Positions 17,850-27,689 of a stretch of 63,371 bases of DNA are shown here, one piece after another (the stretch's first letter is position 1; each line of letters begins with the position of its first letter). The notes under the pieces are model-generated. The model was not told the DNA's origin, did no database searches, and saw only the letters and a list, made by a program, of their open reading frames with translations. Location of the stretch: the NCBI GenBank assembly GCA_964412555.1, contig CAYPPG010000048.1:1-63371 (forward strand). The letters run 5' to 3'. The DNA is from CAYPPG01 sp964412555 (lineage in GTDB: Bacteria > Hinthialibacterota > Hinthialibacteria > Hinthialibacterales > Hinthialibacteraceae). A program made the translations under genes and the position numbers.

Positions 17850-20747
17850 CTAAGGGTAAACGCTTGCCTGTATTGTGACAGGACCGAGGAGTCCCGACTC
17901 CAAGAGTTGCCATTCATCGCGGATTGTGATGTTCGTTTTGGTATAACGTTCTTTCACGGGTAGATCGCGGTCGCCAACAAGGCGGTTGCGCCAGGAGTTG
18001 ATGACGACCACTTGCAGGATGTTTTCTCCCGGTTGAAGATATTGTTTTGTATCCACACGGAACGGTGGAGTCCAGACTGTTCCCAATGACTTACCGTTTA
18101 ATTGCACTCTAGCAATTCCAACATCCACAACGTTGCCGAGATCGATGAAATATTTTTCTGTTTTTGAATCTTTCGGCTGGAAGTGAAATTTTTTCGTGTA
18201 TGTCGCTTTACCGGAATAGTATTGAATTCCTCTTTCCGGTCTTTCTGTCCAGCTGACCAATTTTTCAAAAGTGATATTTTCCGGTCCGCCCCATTTGGGA
18301 TCAAACGAAACCTGCCAGGGACCTTTCAAGGTTTTGGCGGTCGTAAAATCGGGATCATTCGATTTCTTTGATCCCACTTCAGTGTTTATTTCTTTCCGGA
18401 AAACGACAAAGAGTGACCCGTATGGTGAGAATTGGAGGGGGATCGTTGTTTGGCTTTTCGTTTGTTGAAATGCTCTTGCAGAGCGAATTTCACCGGTGAG
18501 AGGATCCCATAATTCCGGCTGCTTGCCGGTGACTCGGAAACGGCATGTCCGCGATTGTGTTTCTGCAGTCTGATTGCAGAGGAAATAGACATCGGCATCT
18601 TCAATCGTGTAATGGATATAGTCGAATCCTTCTGCATCGTTTACGATCTCACAATCCGGTTTGATTCCGTCTTCGATTAAAACTTGTCGTGCTGTTTTCC
18701 CCCAGATCAAGCGTCCTTTTCCCACTTTTCTCATGCCGGAAGAGGAAGGGGATTCTCCCCATAACCTGTTCGATAATGTTTCGAATTCATCCCAGCTGGC
18801 AGGATAATTGACAAGGCTGACAAACCGTTCCGCTTTAGGGCCGATGATCGTAGCCCCGGCATGCAAGAGTTCTTCGACTTTTTGTAGTGCAGCCAGCGAT
18901 AATACTTTGTGATCGGGAAGAACGAGGACACGATATGCAACACCACCGGGAACGGTGAGTTTCCCATTTTTCACTTTTAACTTCAACAGAATATCTTCAT
19001 TCGTGACGTCATAATCGAAACCAGGTAGCACCTGTGCCGGATCGGCTTCCTTGAGTTGAACCAGATTGGGGACGTGATCGCCGTAATAATAAAGAGCATC
19101 CGCGACAATGGAACCTTGCTGCAAGAGAAACTGGCATCGGCTGAGGTAAGTGACAAATGGATCGGCATATTCCCACCATGTCACATTTGGATTGAAATGG
19201 GTGCCGGCAAAATACTCTTGGCCCGGTATTCCCGTCTCTTTTGGTGAGCAGGTGAAAGTATGAACGAAGACCATATTCAAACCGGAGCAGGCTTCATGAT
19301 CGAAACTCGGTTTTTGCGATTTCCATAAAACATCGTCCCAATGCGGACCGATGGAGGTGAACGCTTCCGCTCCCACATATTTTTTCCCGTAGATGTGTGC
19401 CACGGATGAGGATTGTTTTACAAAAAATCGGTTTTGCGGTGTGGGGCGATGGGGGGAGGGAACCCAGAATTCTCCCATGACCAGATCGTTGTGGCTGAGA
19501 TTTTTAATTGCATCAAAGGGACCGGCGTGTGGTCCACCGGCTTCGGGATGAATTCCCATGCCATGTTGATGAGCGAGTTCGGCGAAGCGTTTATAGTTGT
19601 TCTCCGCAACACACGCGCCGATTGTCTTGCGAAAATCGGCCAGGAAAGCGTTTGTTTTTTCTCTGCTTTCAACAATTCTCCCGGAAAAAACAGGGAGATA
19701 GGGGAGGATGTCATAACCGCAGCGCTCTTGAAATTCCTGTGGGAAATACTGGGTCCAATTCGCGCCTCCACATTCCCAACTATCGGTATGCAGATAGCGG
19801 AGCGTTTTTCCGGTATGAGGGCCGATATCTTCCAACAGTGGATCGACAACTTGGTTCCAATAGATATCAAGTGCGGCAGTATCCATATAATCAAGCACTA
19901 ACCCGCTCCAGTCGGCGCTGTATGTCGAGACATGACCGCCATTCAAAGTATAGCCGAATCGGAGGATCACCCAGCGGCCGGATGGAACGTCCCACTGCAG
20001 GGTGGAATCCTTCGTCAATCGATCTGTCAGATCGACGACATCTTTTAGATATACTTCTTCCTCACCTTCGGTACTTGGTCCACTGTCGAGTAGGAAACGG
20101 CAGTCGGGAGCCGAACCTCCGAGTTCACGGAACACGGCTTTTTCACGCAGGTTTTGAATGGGAGGATGATCGGTTGTTTCTTTCAAGGGGAAAGCCAACA
20201 CGGCGATGTCTTTATAAAAATCATTCCGTTTCTTTGGCTCGGGTAGTTCTGCATGGAACGAGTGCGGTCCTTCGACTTTCACTTCGGACCATGTCAGCAT
20301 TTTGGCGGCGATGTCGGGTGTAACATTTGGACCGCCAAGATTCCAACCGCTTTGAATACTGAGGCTCAGTTCCAATCCCAGCCGGTGCGCTTCTTGAATC
20401 GCATGCTGAAAGAGTTGCCGCCATTCCGGAGTCAGGAATGTTGGACCGGCAGGGACTTGTTGATTTCCCCGTTGATTCGCGCCGCCCGCATCGAAGATCA
20501 GTGCGCCGCTGAATCCTTTTACTTTCATCTCTTCGAGGTCGCTTGTGATGGCTTCTTTTGTCACATTGCCGTTGAGCCACCACCAAAAACAGCGAATACC
20601 AGCACTTTGTGGAGGATGGCGGAATCCTTCTTCCAAGTCTACTGCGGTAAGGGAGGGGATCGGAAACATGAGCAGCAATAAACCAAAAGATAAAAGAACA
20701 GGGAGTCGAGTGGAAAAAGAAATAGAAGAAACGAGAAACATGTTCAT
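17850..20747 (-). CDS. Large secreted glycosyl hydrolase, GH106 (alpha-L-rhamnosidase)-like
   Basis: A 965-residue exported protein. After a hydrophobic signal (LPVLLSFGLLLLMFPIPS) comes a (beta/alpha)8-type region with the block FWWWLNGNVTKEAITSDLEE and GFSGALIFDAGG, then LSIQSGWNLGG and LRYLHTDSWECGG, all characteristic of GH106-like rhamnosidases. The last ~130 residues form a beta-sandwich resembling GH2 jelly-roll modules (SGKATYTKKFHF, VQLNGKSLGTVWTPPFRVD). Catalytic residues cannot be named with certainty. ATG 20747 is used; upstream ATG/TTG choices overlap a palindromic repeat. The gene begins a minus-strand operon with GH43 and Gfo/Idh. A rhamnose-containing pectin- or EPS-like substrate is inference. 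Confidence 0.8.
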   Translation of the reverse strand: MNMFLVSSISFSTRLPVLLSFGLLLLMFPIPSLTAVDLEEGFRHPPQSAGIRCFWWWLNGNVTKEAITSDLEEMKVKGFSGALIFDAGGANQRGNQQVPAGPTFLTPEWRQLFQHAIQEAHRLGLELSLSIQSGWNLGGPNVTPDIAAKMLTWSEVKVEGPHSFHAELPEPKKRNDFYKDIAVLAFPLKETTDHPPIQNLREKAVFRELGGSAPDCRFLLDSGPSTEGEEEVYLKDVVDLTDRLTKDSTLQWDVPSGRWVILRFGYTLNGGHVSTYSADWSGLVLDYMDTAALDIYWNQVVDPLLEDIGPHTGKTLRYLHTDSWECGGANWTQYFPQEFQERCGYDILPYLPVFSGRIVESREKTNAFLADFRKTIGACVAENNYKRFAELAHQHGMGIHPEAGGPHAGPFDAIKNLSHNDLVMGEFWVPSPHRPTPQNRFFVKQSSSVAHIYGKKYVGAEAFTSIGPHWDDVLWKSQKPSFDHEACSGLNMVFVHTFTCSPKETGIPGQEYFAGTHFNPNVTWWEYADPFVTYLSRCQFLLQQGSIVADALYYYGDHVPNLVQLKEADPAQVLPGFDYDVTNEDILLKLKVKNGKLTVPGGVAYRVLVLPDHKVLSLAALQKVEELLHAGATIIGPKAERFVSLVNYPASWDEFETLSNRLWGESPSSSGMRKVGKGRLIWGKTARQVLIEDGIKPDCEIVNDAEGFDYIHYTIEDADVYFLCNQTAETQSRTCRFRVTGKQPELWDPLTGEIRSARAFQQTKSQTTIPLQFSPYGSLFVVFRKEINTEVGSKKSNDPDFTTAKTLKGPWQVSFDPKWGGPENITFEKLVSWTERPERGIQYYSGKATYTKKFHFQPKDSKTEKYFIDLGNVVDVGIARVQLNGKSLGTVWTPPFRVDTKQYLQPGENILQVVVINSWRNRLVGDRDLPVKERYTKTNITIRDEWQLLESGLLGPVTIQASVYP

Positions 20748-20774
20748 TGCGAAATACGAACCTTCCTTTGGAAT

Positions 20775-20801
20775 GGTGGGTTTTACGTTGTTCAACCCAC
20801 C
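20775..20801. repeat. Palindrome GGTGGGTT...AACCCACC
   Basis: An 8-bp perfect inverted repeat followed by CTACGA. The CCCACCCTACGA tail is shared with the palindromic family at 44.8-52.5 kb (for example 47454-47471). It sits just upstream of the GH106-like start and could fold in its leader. Confidence 0.6.
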
Positions 20802-20816
20802 CTACGAGCTAAAAAC

Positions 20817-20881
20817 GGGGTAGACACATAGGTCTACCCCTACATAACGTAGGGGCAATCCTGCGTGATTGCCCGATGTTG
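20817..20881. repeat. Double-hairpin interspersed repeat, copy 1
   Basis: Two consecutive palindromes: GGGGTAGAC/GTCTACCCC around ACATAG, and GGGCAATC/GATTGCCC around CTGCGT, followed by GATGTTGC. A second, slightly diverged copy is at 57163-57228. Non-coding, between the Gfo/Idh stop and the GH106-like start. Confidence 0.75.
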
Positions 20882-20895
20882 CATCATGCCTACCA

Positions 20896-22221
20896 TCACA
20901 AATGCCATGGATAGCGCATGGGTTGTGATAACTTATCTGCGGCTTCTTGATCATTCAGAAACGTTTCTTTTTCGGGATCGAACGTTAGTTCACGTTCCAA
21001 TCGAATGGCGATATCGCTGACGTGGCAAATGGTATCGCCCTGGACGGAAACGTTGATTTCACTAAGGGATGGTTTGCGGCTGCGGACGGATTGCAGGAAA
21101 TTCGAAACATGTTTATGCGTGGAATTCGTATGTTCATCAGAATCTTCGGGGAAAGCGGCGTTTTCCAGGAGACTTTTCGGGTGAGTATTGATTTTACCGC
21201 GCCGGACGTAGATCCAGCCGTCCTCGCCTTCGAAGGCGGTGCCGTGTCCGCATTCATCTTCGTAACGGGTTTTCCATTCATCCGGATAGGGATTGCCGGT
21301 GAAGCGCATGTTCATCCCGCTTCCGAATTGTAGCATGGCGTCCCAATTCAATGCGGTATCAGCGACGCCCTCGGTCGGGAATTTTCCACTGCCTTTGATT
21401 GTCCACGGACCTTGGAACTTGTCCGGTGCACCCCAGAGAGCGATATCTACCGGATGGATTCCCCAACCGGCAATAAATCCAAGCGCATAATCGGAAATAA
21501 ACCACCAGAGCGCATTGGATGCACGATCTTTCGTATACTGTTTGACAGGTGCAGGACCAAGCCAAAAATCATAATCCAACCATTCCGGAACAGGCACAGG
21601 TGTTGGATCGCCGCCTGCGCTGCTTCCGGGTGACCAGACATTGATGGTGTGCACATCCCCGATTTTGCCCTCGCGGACCAACTGGCAGGCCAGTTGAAAT
21701 TTGGAATCGGATCGTTGTTGAGTGCCGAACTGGAAGATGTGCTGATGATCATGGACGGCTTTGCGCAAAGCAATATCTTCTTCGAGAGTGAGTCCCATCG
21801 GTTTTTCGCAATAGACGTCTTTTCCGGAACGGACGGCGGCAAGAGAAGCGAGCACATGCCAATGATCACAAGTGGCCACCAGGCAGGCATCGATGTCGTC
21901 ACGAGCGACGAGTTCGCGAAAGTCCGAATAGGATTTGCATTTTTCGTCTTCGTAATACGTATTGACGAGATTCCGTTTTGCTTTCAACACGTTGCTTTTT
22001 ACATCGCATACAGCGACGACACGGGCCGATTCGTCAGCGAGAAATCCGTTCATTACGGCGGTGCCGCGGTCCCCGACGCCGATGCAGCCGACTTGGATGC
22101 GGTCATTGGCCGCCGGTTGTTTTTCGCGTCCGAGCGCTCCGGCTGGGACGAAAAATAACGAAGCCGGTAGAGCCACGGCGGATTTAAGAAATGTACGGCG
22201 ATTGCTTTGATGTCGTTTCAT
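20896..22221 (-). CDS. Tat-exported Gfo/Idh-family oxidoreductase (second copy)
   Basis: 441-residue secreted dehydrogenase of the GFO/IDH/MocA family. The Tat signal is NRRTFLKSAVALPASLF. The nucleotide-binding loop is VGCIGVGDRG, with VVAVCDV and LVATCDHWHVLAS, and the catalytic-site Lys is in VYCEKPMG. The C-terminal domain carries the WFISDYALGFIAGWGIHPVDI block usual for this exported subgroup. GGGGAG lies 7 bp upstream of ATG 22221. It is related to but clearly diverged from the copy at 15495-16856, so a recent duplication is unlikely. It lies upstream of the GH106-like gene with repeats between, and may be transcribed separately. Confidence 0.9.
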   Translation of the reverse strand: MKRHQSNRRTFLKSAVALPASLFFVPAGALGREKQPAANDRIQVGCIGVGDRGTAVMNGFLADESARVVAVCDVKSNVLKAKRNLVNTYYEDEKCKSYSDFRELVARDDIDACLVATCDHWHVLASLAAVRSGKDVYCEKPMGLTLEEDIALRKAVHDHQHIFQFGTQQRSDSKFQLACQLVREGKIGDVHTINVWSPGSSAGGDPTPVPVPEWLDYDFWLGPAPVKQYTKDRASNALWWFISDYALGFIAGWGIHPVDIALWGAPDKFQGPWTIKGSGKFPTEGVADTALNWDAMLQFGSGMNMRFTGNPYPDEWKTRYEDECGHGTAFEGEDGWIYVRRGKINTHPKSLLENAAFPEDSDEHTNSTHKHVSNFLQSVRSRKPSLSEINVSVQGDTICHVSDIAIRLERELTFDPEKETFLNDQEAADKLSQPMRYPWHL

Positions 22222-22415
22222 TGGTTCGCTCCCCTATCGATTTGTAAAGTTTGGTTCAATCTTTATGAATTTATAGCATGAAAAAACTGCTCGATGCATT
22301 CTACAAGTGATGGTACTTGTTTTTCGTTACACGATCAAGAAAAATAGTTGAACTCCCCCCCTTTGCATAAACCTGCTAAAATTGAAATGACAACAACACT
22401 CAATTGAGGATTGGT

Positions 22416-22952
22416 ATGAACATCATTCGTGAAGATTTTGAGGATGTGGTTCTATTGAAGCTGCAGGGAGATTTGGGGAAGCCGGAAGCGGAATCTCTTC
22501 AAAGCCAATTGGAAAAAATGATTTCTGACGGACGCTCCCGTTTTGTGTTGGATATGGAGGAAGTGAAGTTTATCGACAGTTTCTCGATCATGATGCTGTT
22601 GAGAATGAATCGTGAAGCGCTTGGGAATGGCGGCGCTATCAAATTATTACGGCCACGTTCCGTTGTAAAACGTTTTTTAGATATCGGGAAAGTATTGACT
22701 CTATTCGATCGGTTCGAAACAACTCTCGATGCGGTGCGGTCATTCAAAGCAACGGTCAAACCGCATGCCGCTCAAAAATCCAAGCCTGTCCATCGGCTGG
22801 ATCACGTTGGTAAGAGACAACAAGCCGTTATGTTGCGATTGTTGGAGATGCTTCAAGAAAAGGGAGTTCTCGAATCCCAAGAATTCAACACAGAACTCAA
22901 TCGTTCAACACAACTTGTCTTTGATATTTTTCGCAAGGAATTGGAACATTGA
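22416..22952 (+). CDS. STAS-domain anti-sigma-factor antagonist-like protein
   Basis: Residues 1-110 form a STAS domain (VVLLKLQGDLGKPEAE, then SRFVLDMEEVKFIDSFSIM). The Ser after FID is where SpoIIAA-type proteins are phosphorylated, so partner switching with an anti-sigma kinase is possible. A ~70-residue helical extension (RQQAVMLRLLEMLQEKGVL) follows and has no clear match. GAGGAT lies upstream of ATG 22416; a TTG 12 bp earlier is less likely. No anti-sigma kinase is next to it. The gltX gene follows about 80 bp downstream. Confidence 0.85.
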   Translation: MNIIREDFEDVVLLKLQGDLGKPEAESLQSQLEKMISDGRSRFVLDMEEVKFIDSFSIMMLLRMNREALGNGGAIKLLRPRSVVKRFLDIGKVLTLFDRFETTLDAVRSFKATVKPHAAQKSKPVHRLDHVGKRQQAVMLRLLEMLQEKGVLESQEFNTELNRSTQLVFDIFRKELEH

Positions 22953-23034
22953 ACGGTAGATTCAACCTTGCATGTGGCTCTCCACTCAGGGAGTGTTAAA
23001 GGATGAAACTTTATTAGACAAAAGGAATGAGGAA

Positions 23035-24489
23035 ATGACAGAAGTGCCAGTTGATACGAATCCGTGCCGTGTACGTTTTGCTCCCAGCCCAACCGGCAAT
23101 CCCCATGTCGGCAATTTCCGCACGGCACTGTACAATTATTTGTATGCCCGCCATATGAAAGGACAGTTTTTGCTTCGGATCGAAGATACCGATCGGGAAC
23201 GTTCCCGCAAGGAATATGAAGAAGCACTACTCGAGAGTTTGCAATGGATGGGTTTGGAGTGGGATGAACCACCCTATTATCAGAGTGCGCATCTCGAAAA
23301 GCATCGTGCGAATGCCAACCGCCTGTTGGCGGAGGGAAAAGCCTATCGCTGCCGCTGCACTTCCGAGGAATTGGAGGAACGGCGCAAAGCTCAGATGGAT
23401 GCGGGACAAAATCCGATGTATGACGGGAGGTGCCGTGAAAAAAACTATCCCGATGATGGAACTCCTTTCTGTGTTCGTCTCAAAACACCGCGCGAGGGCA
23501 TGACCACGATCAGCGATCCCGTCCGTGGGGACATCGTAATTCAAAACACAGAACTCGACGATCTGATCATTCTGCGTACAGACGGATCGCCGACATATAA
23601 CTTCGCTGTCGTTGTGGATGATCATGACATGGGAATCACGCATGTCATTCGGGGAGACGATCATTTGCGCAACACTGCCCGGCAGGTATTGATTTATCAG
23701 TTGCTCAATTATCCGCTTCCTGAATTCGCTCATCTGCCTCAAATCTTGGGACAAGACAAATCCCGTCTTTCCAAGCGGCATGGGGCGACCGGAGTGTTGG
23801 AATACAGGGAGCAAGGGTATCTTCCTGAAGCGTTAATGAATTATCTTGCCCGGCTTGGCTGGGGACACGGCGACCAAGAGTTTTTTACCCCAAGTGAGCT
23901 GATTGAACTGTTTTCTTTGGAGAATATCAACAAATCCGCTGCAGTGTTTGATCCCCAAAAACTGATTTGGTTGAACGGAGAACATATCCGCGCTATGGAT
24001 GTGGAAACCTTGACGGATCGATTCATCGAATATGTCCACTATCGCGGTTACATGGACAAGAATTTTTGCACCGATCCGAACAATCGGGAATTTTTCAAAA
24101 AGATTGTGAATTGTACACAGGTCCGAGCTAAGACGCTCGATGAAATTTATGAAAAAGTCGGTTTTCTATTCACGGATGAAGTGACGTATCCGGAAAAAGA
24201 GAGTAAAAAGTTCTTTACTCCTGAGGTTATGGCTGGATTACAGGATTTGGCAAATTTTGCATCTCAAAGACAAGAGAATCCACCTACACATGAAGAGTGG
24301 GAGACAGAGTTTGGACAGATATTGGAAGCCTGTGGATTAAAAATGAAAGTCTTGGCTCAGGCTGTTCGCCTCGCACTTACCGGTTCTACCGTCACACCTC
24401 CGATTTTCGATGTGATCGATCTTCTCGGTCTTGAAAAAGTCGAGCAACGTTTACAGAAAGCGATTGAACATTTTCCGCCTGCTTCATGA
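23035..24489 (+). CDS. gltX: Glutamyl-tRNA synthetase
   Basis: Class I aminoacyl-tRNA synthetase charging tRNA-Glu. The HIGH-type motif is PSPTGNPHVGNF and the KMSKS-type motif is DKSRLSKRHG. RIEDTDRERS, a bacterial GluRS hallmark, and the C-terminal anticodon-binding helical domain are present. Length 484 is normal. ATG 23035 is chosen for GAGGAA directly upstream and because the family N-terminus RVRFAPSPTG follows about 12 residues later. The stop overlaps the convergent glnS stop by 6 bp (TCATGA). Confidence 0.96.
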   Translation: MTEVPVDTNPCRVRFAPSPTGNPHVGNFRTALYNYLYARHMKGQFLLRIEDTDRERSRKEYEEALLESLQWMGLEWDEPPYYQSAHLEKHRANANRLLAEGKAYRCRCTSEELEERRKAQMDAGQNPMYDGRCREKNYPDDGTPFCVRLKTPREGMTTISDPVRGDIVIQNTELDDLIILRTDGSPTYNFAVVVDDHDMGITHVIRGDDHLRNTARQVLIYQLLNYPLPEFAHLPQILGQDKSRLSKRHGATGVLEYREQGYLPEALMNYLARLGWGHGDQEFFTPSELIELFSLENINKSAAVFDPQKLIWLNGEHIRAMDVETLTDRFIEYVHYRGYMDKNFCTDPNNREFFKKIVNCTQVRAKTLDEIYEKVGFLFTDEVTYPEKESKKFFTPEVMAGLQDLANFASQRQENPPTHEEWETEFGQILEACGLKMKVLAQAVRLALTGSTVTPPIFDVIDLLGLEKVEQRLQKAIEHFPPAS

Positions 24490-26199
24490 TTTCCCTTTGG
24501 CTTGCACTTTTTTCCAAGTGTCTTTCAACGCTACTGTTCGGTTGAACACAGGATGTTCCGGCGTGCTGTCCGGATCTTTACAGTAATAACCTAAGCGTTC
24601 GAATTGGCATTGGAAACCATTTTCGGCATTGGCGAGAGCCGGTTCGAAGCAGCAATTTTCGAGTACTTTCAATGATTCCGGATTGATATTCGATTTCCAA
24701 TCCTGTCCTTCTTGCCCATCGAATGGATTCTCTTTGGTGAAGAGGTAGTCATAGGAACGCACTTCACCTTTCGCGGCATGTTTGGCGGATACCCAATGAA
24801 GTGTGGCTTTCACTTTGCGGCCGTCCGGGGAATCTCCCCCCCGTGTTTCAGGATCATAAGTACAATGGATTTCAACAATTTCACCATTCTCGTCTTTGAT
24901 CACCTCCTGGCAGGTGATGAAATAGGCGTACCGCAGGCGTACTTCCCGTTCCGGCGCCAGGCGGAAAAATTTCCGAGGGGGATTTTCCATGAAATCGTCT
25001 CTTTCAATGTACAATTCTCGAGAAAAGGGAACTTTGCGTGTGCCGGCGGCCGGATCTTCGGGATTGTTGATGGCTTCGAGTTCTTCTTCTTGATCGTCCG
25101 GATAGTTCGTAATGACGACCTTCAGCGGATTTTGTACTGCCATGACACGCGGGGCGACTTTATTTAAATGTTCACGCAGGCAGTGCTCCAACTGTTGGAT
25201 TTCTACAATTCCTTCACTTTTGCTAATCCCGATTCGTTTGCAAAAGGTGCGAATCGATTCGGGTGTGTATCCGCGCCGCCGCATTCCTTTCAGGGTGGGC
25301 AGGCGGGGATCGTCCCAGCCGGCAACATAACCTTCTTCGATTAGTTGTCTCAGATAGCGCTTACTCAACACCGTATATGTCATGTGCAAGCGTCCAAATT
25401 CGATTTGTCGGGAAGGAAAGATTTCCAACTGCTCGATAAACCAATCATACAATGGCCGATGATTTTCGAAGCCGACATCGCAGATGGAGTGTGTAATTTG
25501 CTCGATTGAATCTGACTGGCCGTGCGTCCAATCGTACATGGGATAAATACACCATTTGTTTCCCTGTCGATAATGTTCGGCGCGCATGATGCGATACATG
25601 ACCGGATCGCGCATGTTCAGATTCGGATGCGCCATATCGATTTTTGCCCGTAGCGTTCGTGATCCGTCCGGGAATTCGCCGTTTTTCATCCGCTCGAACA
25701 AATCGAGGTTTTCCTCGACGGAGCGGTTACGGTAAGGGCTGTCTTTTCCTGGTGGAGTTACCCGATTGCCGTGTTCGTCGAATTGCTGAGTGCCGCGGTA
25801 TTCACGGATTTCATCATCGTTCAGGTCGCAGACATACGCTTTGCCTTTTCGGATCAATTGTTTTGCCCATTCGTAGAGTTGATCGAAATAATCGGATGCG
25901 AAAAAGAGCCGGTCTTCCCAATCGAAACCGAGCCAACGCACGTCTTCTTGAATCGATTCGGCATATTCCATTTTTTCTTTCAAAGGATTGGTATCGTCAA
26001 AGCGAAGATTGCATTTTCCGTTAAAATCTTGCGCGATTCCGAAAGAAATAGACATGGCCTTTGCATGGCCGATATGAAGATAGCCGTTCGGTTCCGGTGG
26101 AAATCGGGTATGCACATGATCGAACTTGCCGGTGCGAAGGTCTTCTTTGATCGCTTCGCGGATGAAATCGGTTGCTTGATAACTTTCGTTTTCGGGCAT
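24484..26199 (-). CDS. glnS: Glutaminyl-tRNA synthetase
   Basis: Class I synthetase charging tRNA-Gln directly. Motifs: FPPEPNGYLHIGHAKA (HIGH), RFDDTNPLKE and VLSKRYLRQL (KMSKS variant). The C-terminal half shows the two-barrel anticodon-binding domain unique to GlnRS (IEHPDDPAA-like NNPEDPAAGTRKVPFSRELY, FFRLAPEREVRLR). Length 571 is normal. GlnRS is found in a minority of bacteria, where it makes the GatCAB route to Gln-tRNA unnecessary. The family is thought to have spread to bacteria by transfer from eukaryotes. It is tail-to-tail with gltX, its closest paralogue. Confidence 0.96.
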   Translation of the reverse strand: MPENESYQATDFIREAIKEDLRTGKFDHVHTRFPPEPNGYLHIGHAKAMSISFGIAQDFNGKCNLRFDDTNPLKEKMEYAESIQEDVRWLGFDWEDRLFFASDYFDQLYEWAKQLIRKGKAYVCDLNDDEIREYRGTQQFDEHGNRVTPPGKDSPYRNRSVEENLDLFERMKNGEFPDGSRTLRAKIDMAHPNLNMRDPVMYRIMRAEHYRQGNKWCIYPMYDWTHGQSDSIEQITHSICDVGFENHRPLYDWFIEQLEIFPSRQIEFGRLHMTYTVLSKRYLRQLIEEGYVAGWDDPRLPTLKGMRRRGYTPESIRTFCKRIGISKSEGIVEIQQLEHCLREHLNKVAPRVMAVQNPLKVVITNYPDDQEEELEAINNPEDPAAGTRKVPFSRELYIERDDFMENPPRKFFRLAPEREVRLRYAYFITCQEVIKDENGEIVEIHCTYDPETRGGDSPDGRKVKATLHWVSAKHAAKGEVRSYDYLFTKENPFDGQEGQDWKSNINPESLKVLENCCFEPALANAENGFQCQFERLGYYCKDPDSTPEHPVFNRTVALKDTWKKVQAKGKS

Positions 26200-26280
26200 A
26201 TAGTCACTCCATTTATAAGAGAAATAATTTTTTTGATGTATTATACCAACGCGAGTGGGAAACGTGGGTGCCTGCGTCCC

Positions 26281-26607
26281 TTATTTCCCAACTTCAGTTG
26301 CTTTATATTTTGAAAGGAATTCCTTGGCCACTTTCTGTGTTTTCGGACTGGCACAATCCACTTGCTTTTCAACAAATGCCAGAATCTTCTTTTTTTGTTT
26401 GCTTGTATCGAAAATTTCTTCAAACGATTGAATCACATCGGCTTTCAATAAATCGATTCGTTCCGGATCCCGTTTCGTTTGATCGACATCGAGCAGGATT
26501 TGAATGATGAGTTTTTGCAAAATATCTTTATCGGACAAAGCCATTTGAGATACACGTTCTAAATCGAAATCCTGTTTTTGGAATAAGAATTTCTCAATAT
26601 CTTCCAT
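26281..26607 (-). CDS. Small helical protein of unknown function
   Basis: A 108-residue, highly charged, all-helical protein with AGGAT 9 bp before the ATG. The sequence LSDKDILQKLIIQILLDVDQ and the C-terminal AKEFLSKYKA suggest a HEAT-like or helical-bundle unit. I do not recognise a family. It is about 80 bp upstream of glnS on the same strand and may be the first gene of that transcript; the region between carries no terminator that I can see. Confidence 0.6.
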   Translation of the reverse strand: MEDIEKFLFQKQDFDLERVSQMALSDKDILQKLIIQILLDVDQTKRDPERIDLLKADVIQSFEEIFDTSKQKKKILAFVEKQVDCASPKTQKVAKEFLSKYKATEVGK

Positions 26608-27029
26608 GATTTTTTATCCTTTTTCTGGGCAAGTATACCATAGGGAAAAATCATTCGAAAGCATCAGTGTCAAGTATTTTCTGCGTTGAGAAAGATTGCC
26701 ACCGCCCTGAATTGTAAAATCCGGGTCGAATTTGATCCTGCCCCTCCCGAAGTGAAGTCCTGCGTTAGAGCGATTGATTGTATCTCAATATTGATTGAAA
26801 TATAATTTCAAAAATGGTTTTCAATTATTTTGGGAAGAGGAAGTCCATAAGGGACTCGCTCGGGAACCGGATGTAGTGACTGTTTTTTTGTTACCTTATA
26901 GGGAATCAATAAGGAGAAAGCCGGCAGGATGCCGGCGCTACATTTACTGAATTGAATCATTCCGGATGTTGGTTATACTAATATGAACCTAAAAATCATC
27001 GATACGAATCTATGCACTATGGGGATAAT
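26608..27029. other. Intergenic region with GCCGGC hairpin
   Basis: No gene is visible in this 420-bp divergent gap. It contains the promoter region for both flanking genes and, at 26920-26936, a GCCGGC/GCCGGC hairpin followed by GCTACATTT. That hairpin matches the element at 4912-4928. Confidence 0.6.
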
Positions 27030-27689
27030 ATGGATGGAAAACTGATCGCAGTTGAAGGATTGGACGGTTCCGGCAAATCGACACAGATTTATCTGTTGAA
27101 GCGATGGCTGGAACTGACGAAAATCAAGGTGTTTTTTACGGAATGGAACTCGTCTTTGGTCGTGAAAAAAGCCACAAAGCGTGGGAAAAAAAGCAATCTG
27201 TTGACACCGACAACCTTCAGTCTGATTCATTGCACCGATTTTGCCGATCGATATGAGCGTCAAATTTTACCGCTTCTCCATGCCGGATATATTGTTTTGT
27301 GTGACCGATATATCTATACCGCTTTTGCGCGCGATGCCGTTCGGGGCTGTGACCGGGGGTGGTTGCGCAATATGTATAATTTTGCCGTAAAACCGGATAT
27401 TACTTTTTTCTTCAAGGTTCCACTCGAGATTGCCTTGGGGCGAATCCTCGGCGGCCGTCCTCAGCTAAAATATCATGAAGCCGGAATGGATTTGAATCTC
27501 TCGAACGATCCGTATGAAAGTTTTTCCATGTTCCAGGAACGAATCAACAATGAATATCTCAACATGGTGGATGAATTCAACTTTGTCGTTGTCGATGGCT
27601 CGAAGCCGATTCCGGAACTGCAAGATGCTGTAAGAAAAGCCGTTTCCGAGACCATCGATCTGACCTCGTATCGAAGGAGGACGAAGTGA
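27030..27689 (+). CDS. Thymidylate-kinase-like P-loop kinase, first of tandem pair
   Basis: Nucleoside-monophosphate kinase of the thymidylate kinase family, which phosphorylates dTMP to dTDP. The P-loop is GLDGSGKSTQ near residue 11, the DR(Y/H) motif is CDRYIYTAFARD near residue 98, and the lid/adenine region is poorly conserved. A conserved GMDLNLSNDPYESF segment lies in the C-terminal third and is shared with the neighbouring copy. Length is 219. ATG 27030 follows GGGGAT at good spacing. Its stop overlaps the next start (TGATG), so the two are translationally coupled. Catalytic competence is uncertain. Confidence 0.78.
   Translation: MDGKLIAVEGLDGSGKSTQIYLLKRWLELTKIKVFFTEWNSSLVVKKATKRGKKSNLLTPTTFSLIHCTDFADRYERQILPLLHAGYIVLCDRYIYTAFARDAVRGCDRGWLRNMYNFAVKPDITFFFKVPLEIALGRILGGRPQLKYHEAGMDLNLSNDPYESFSMFQERINNEYLNMVDEFNFVVVDGSKPIPELQDAVRKAVSETIDLTSYRRRTK

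Noticed and set aside
26690..26770. TTTGATCCTGCC motif shared with position 1170
   Set aside because: Only about 12 bases match and no structure surrounds them.
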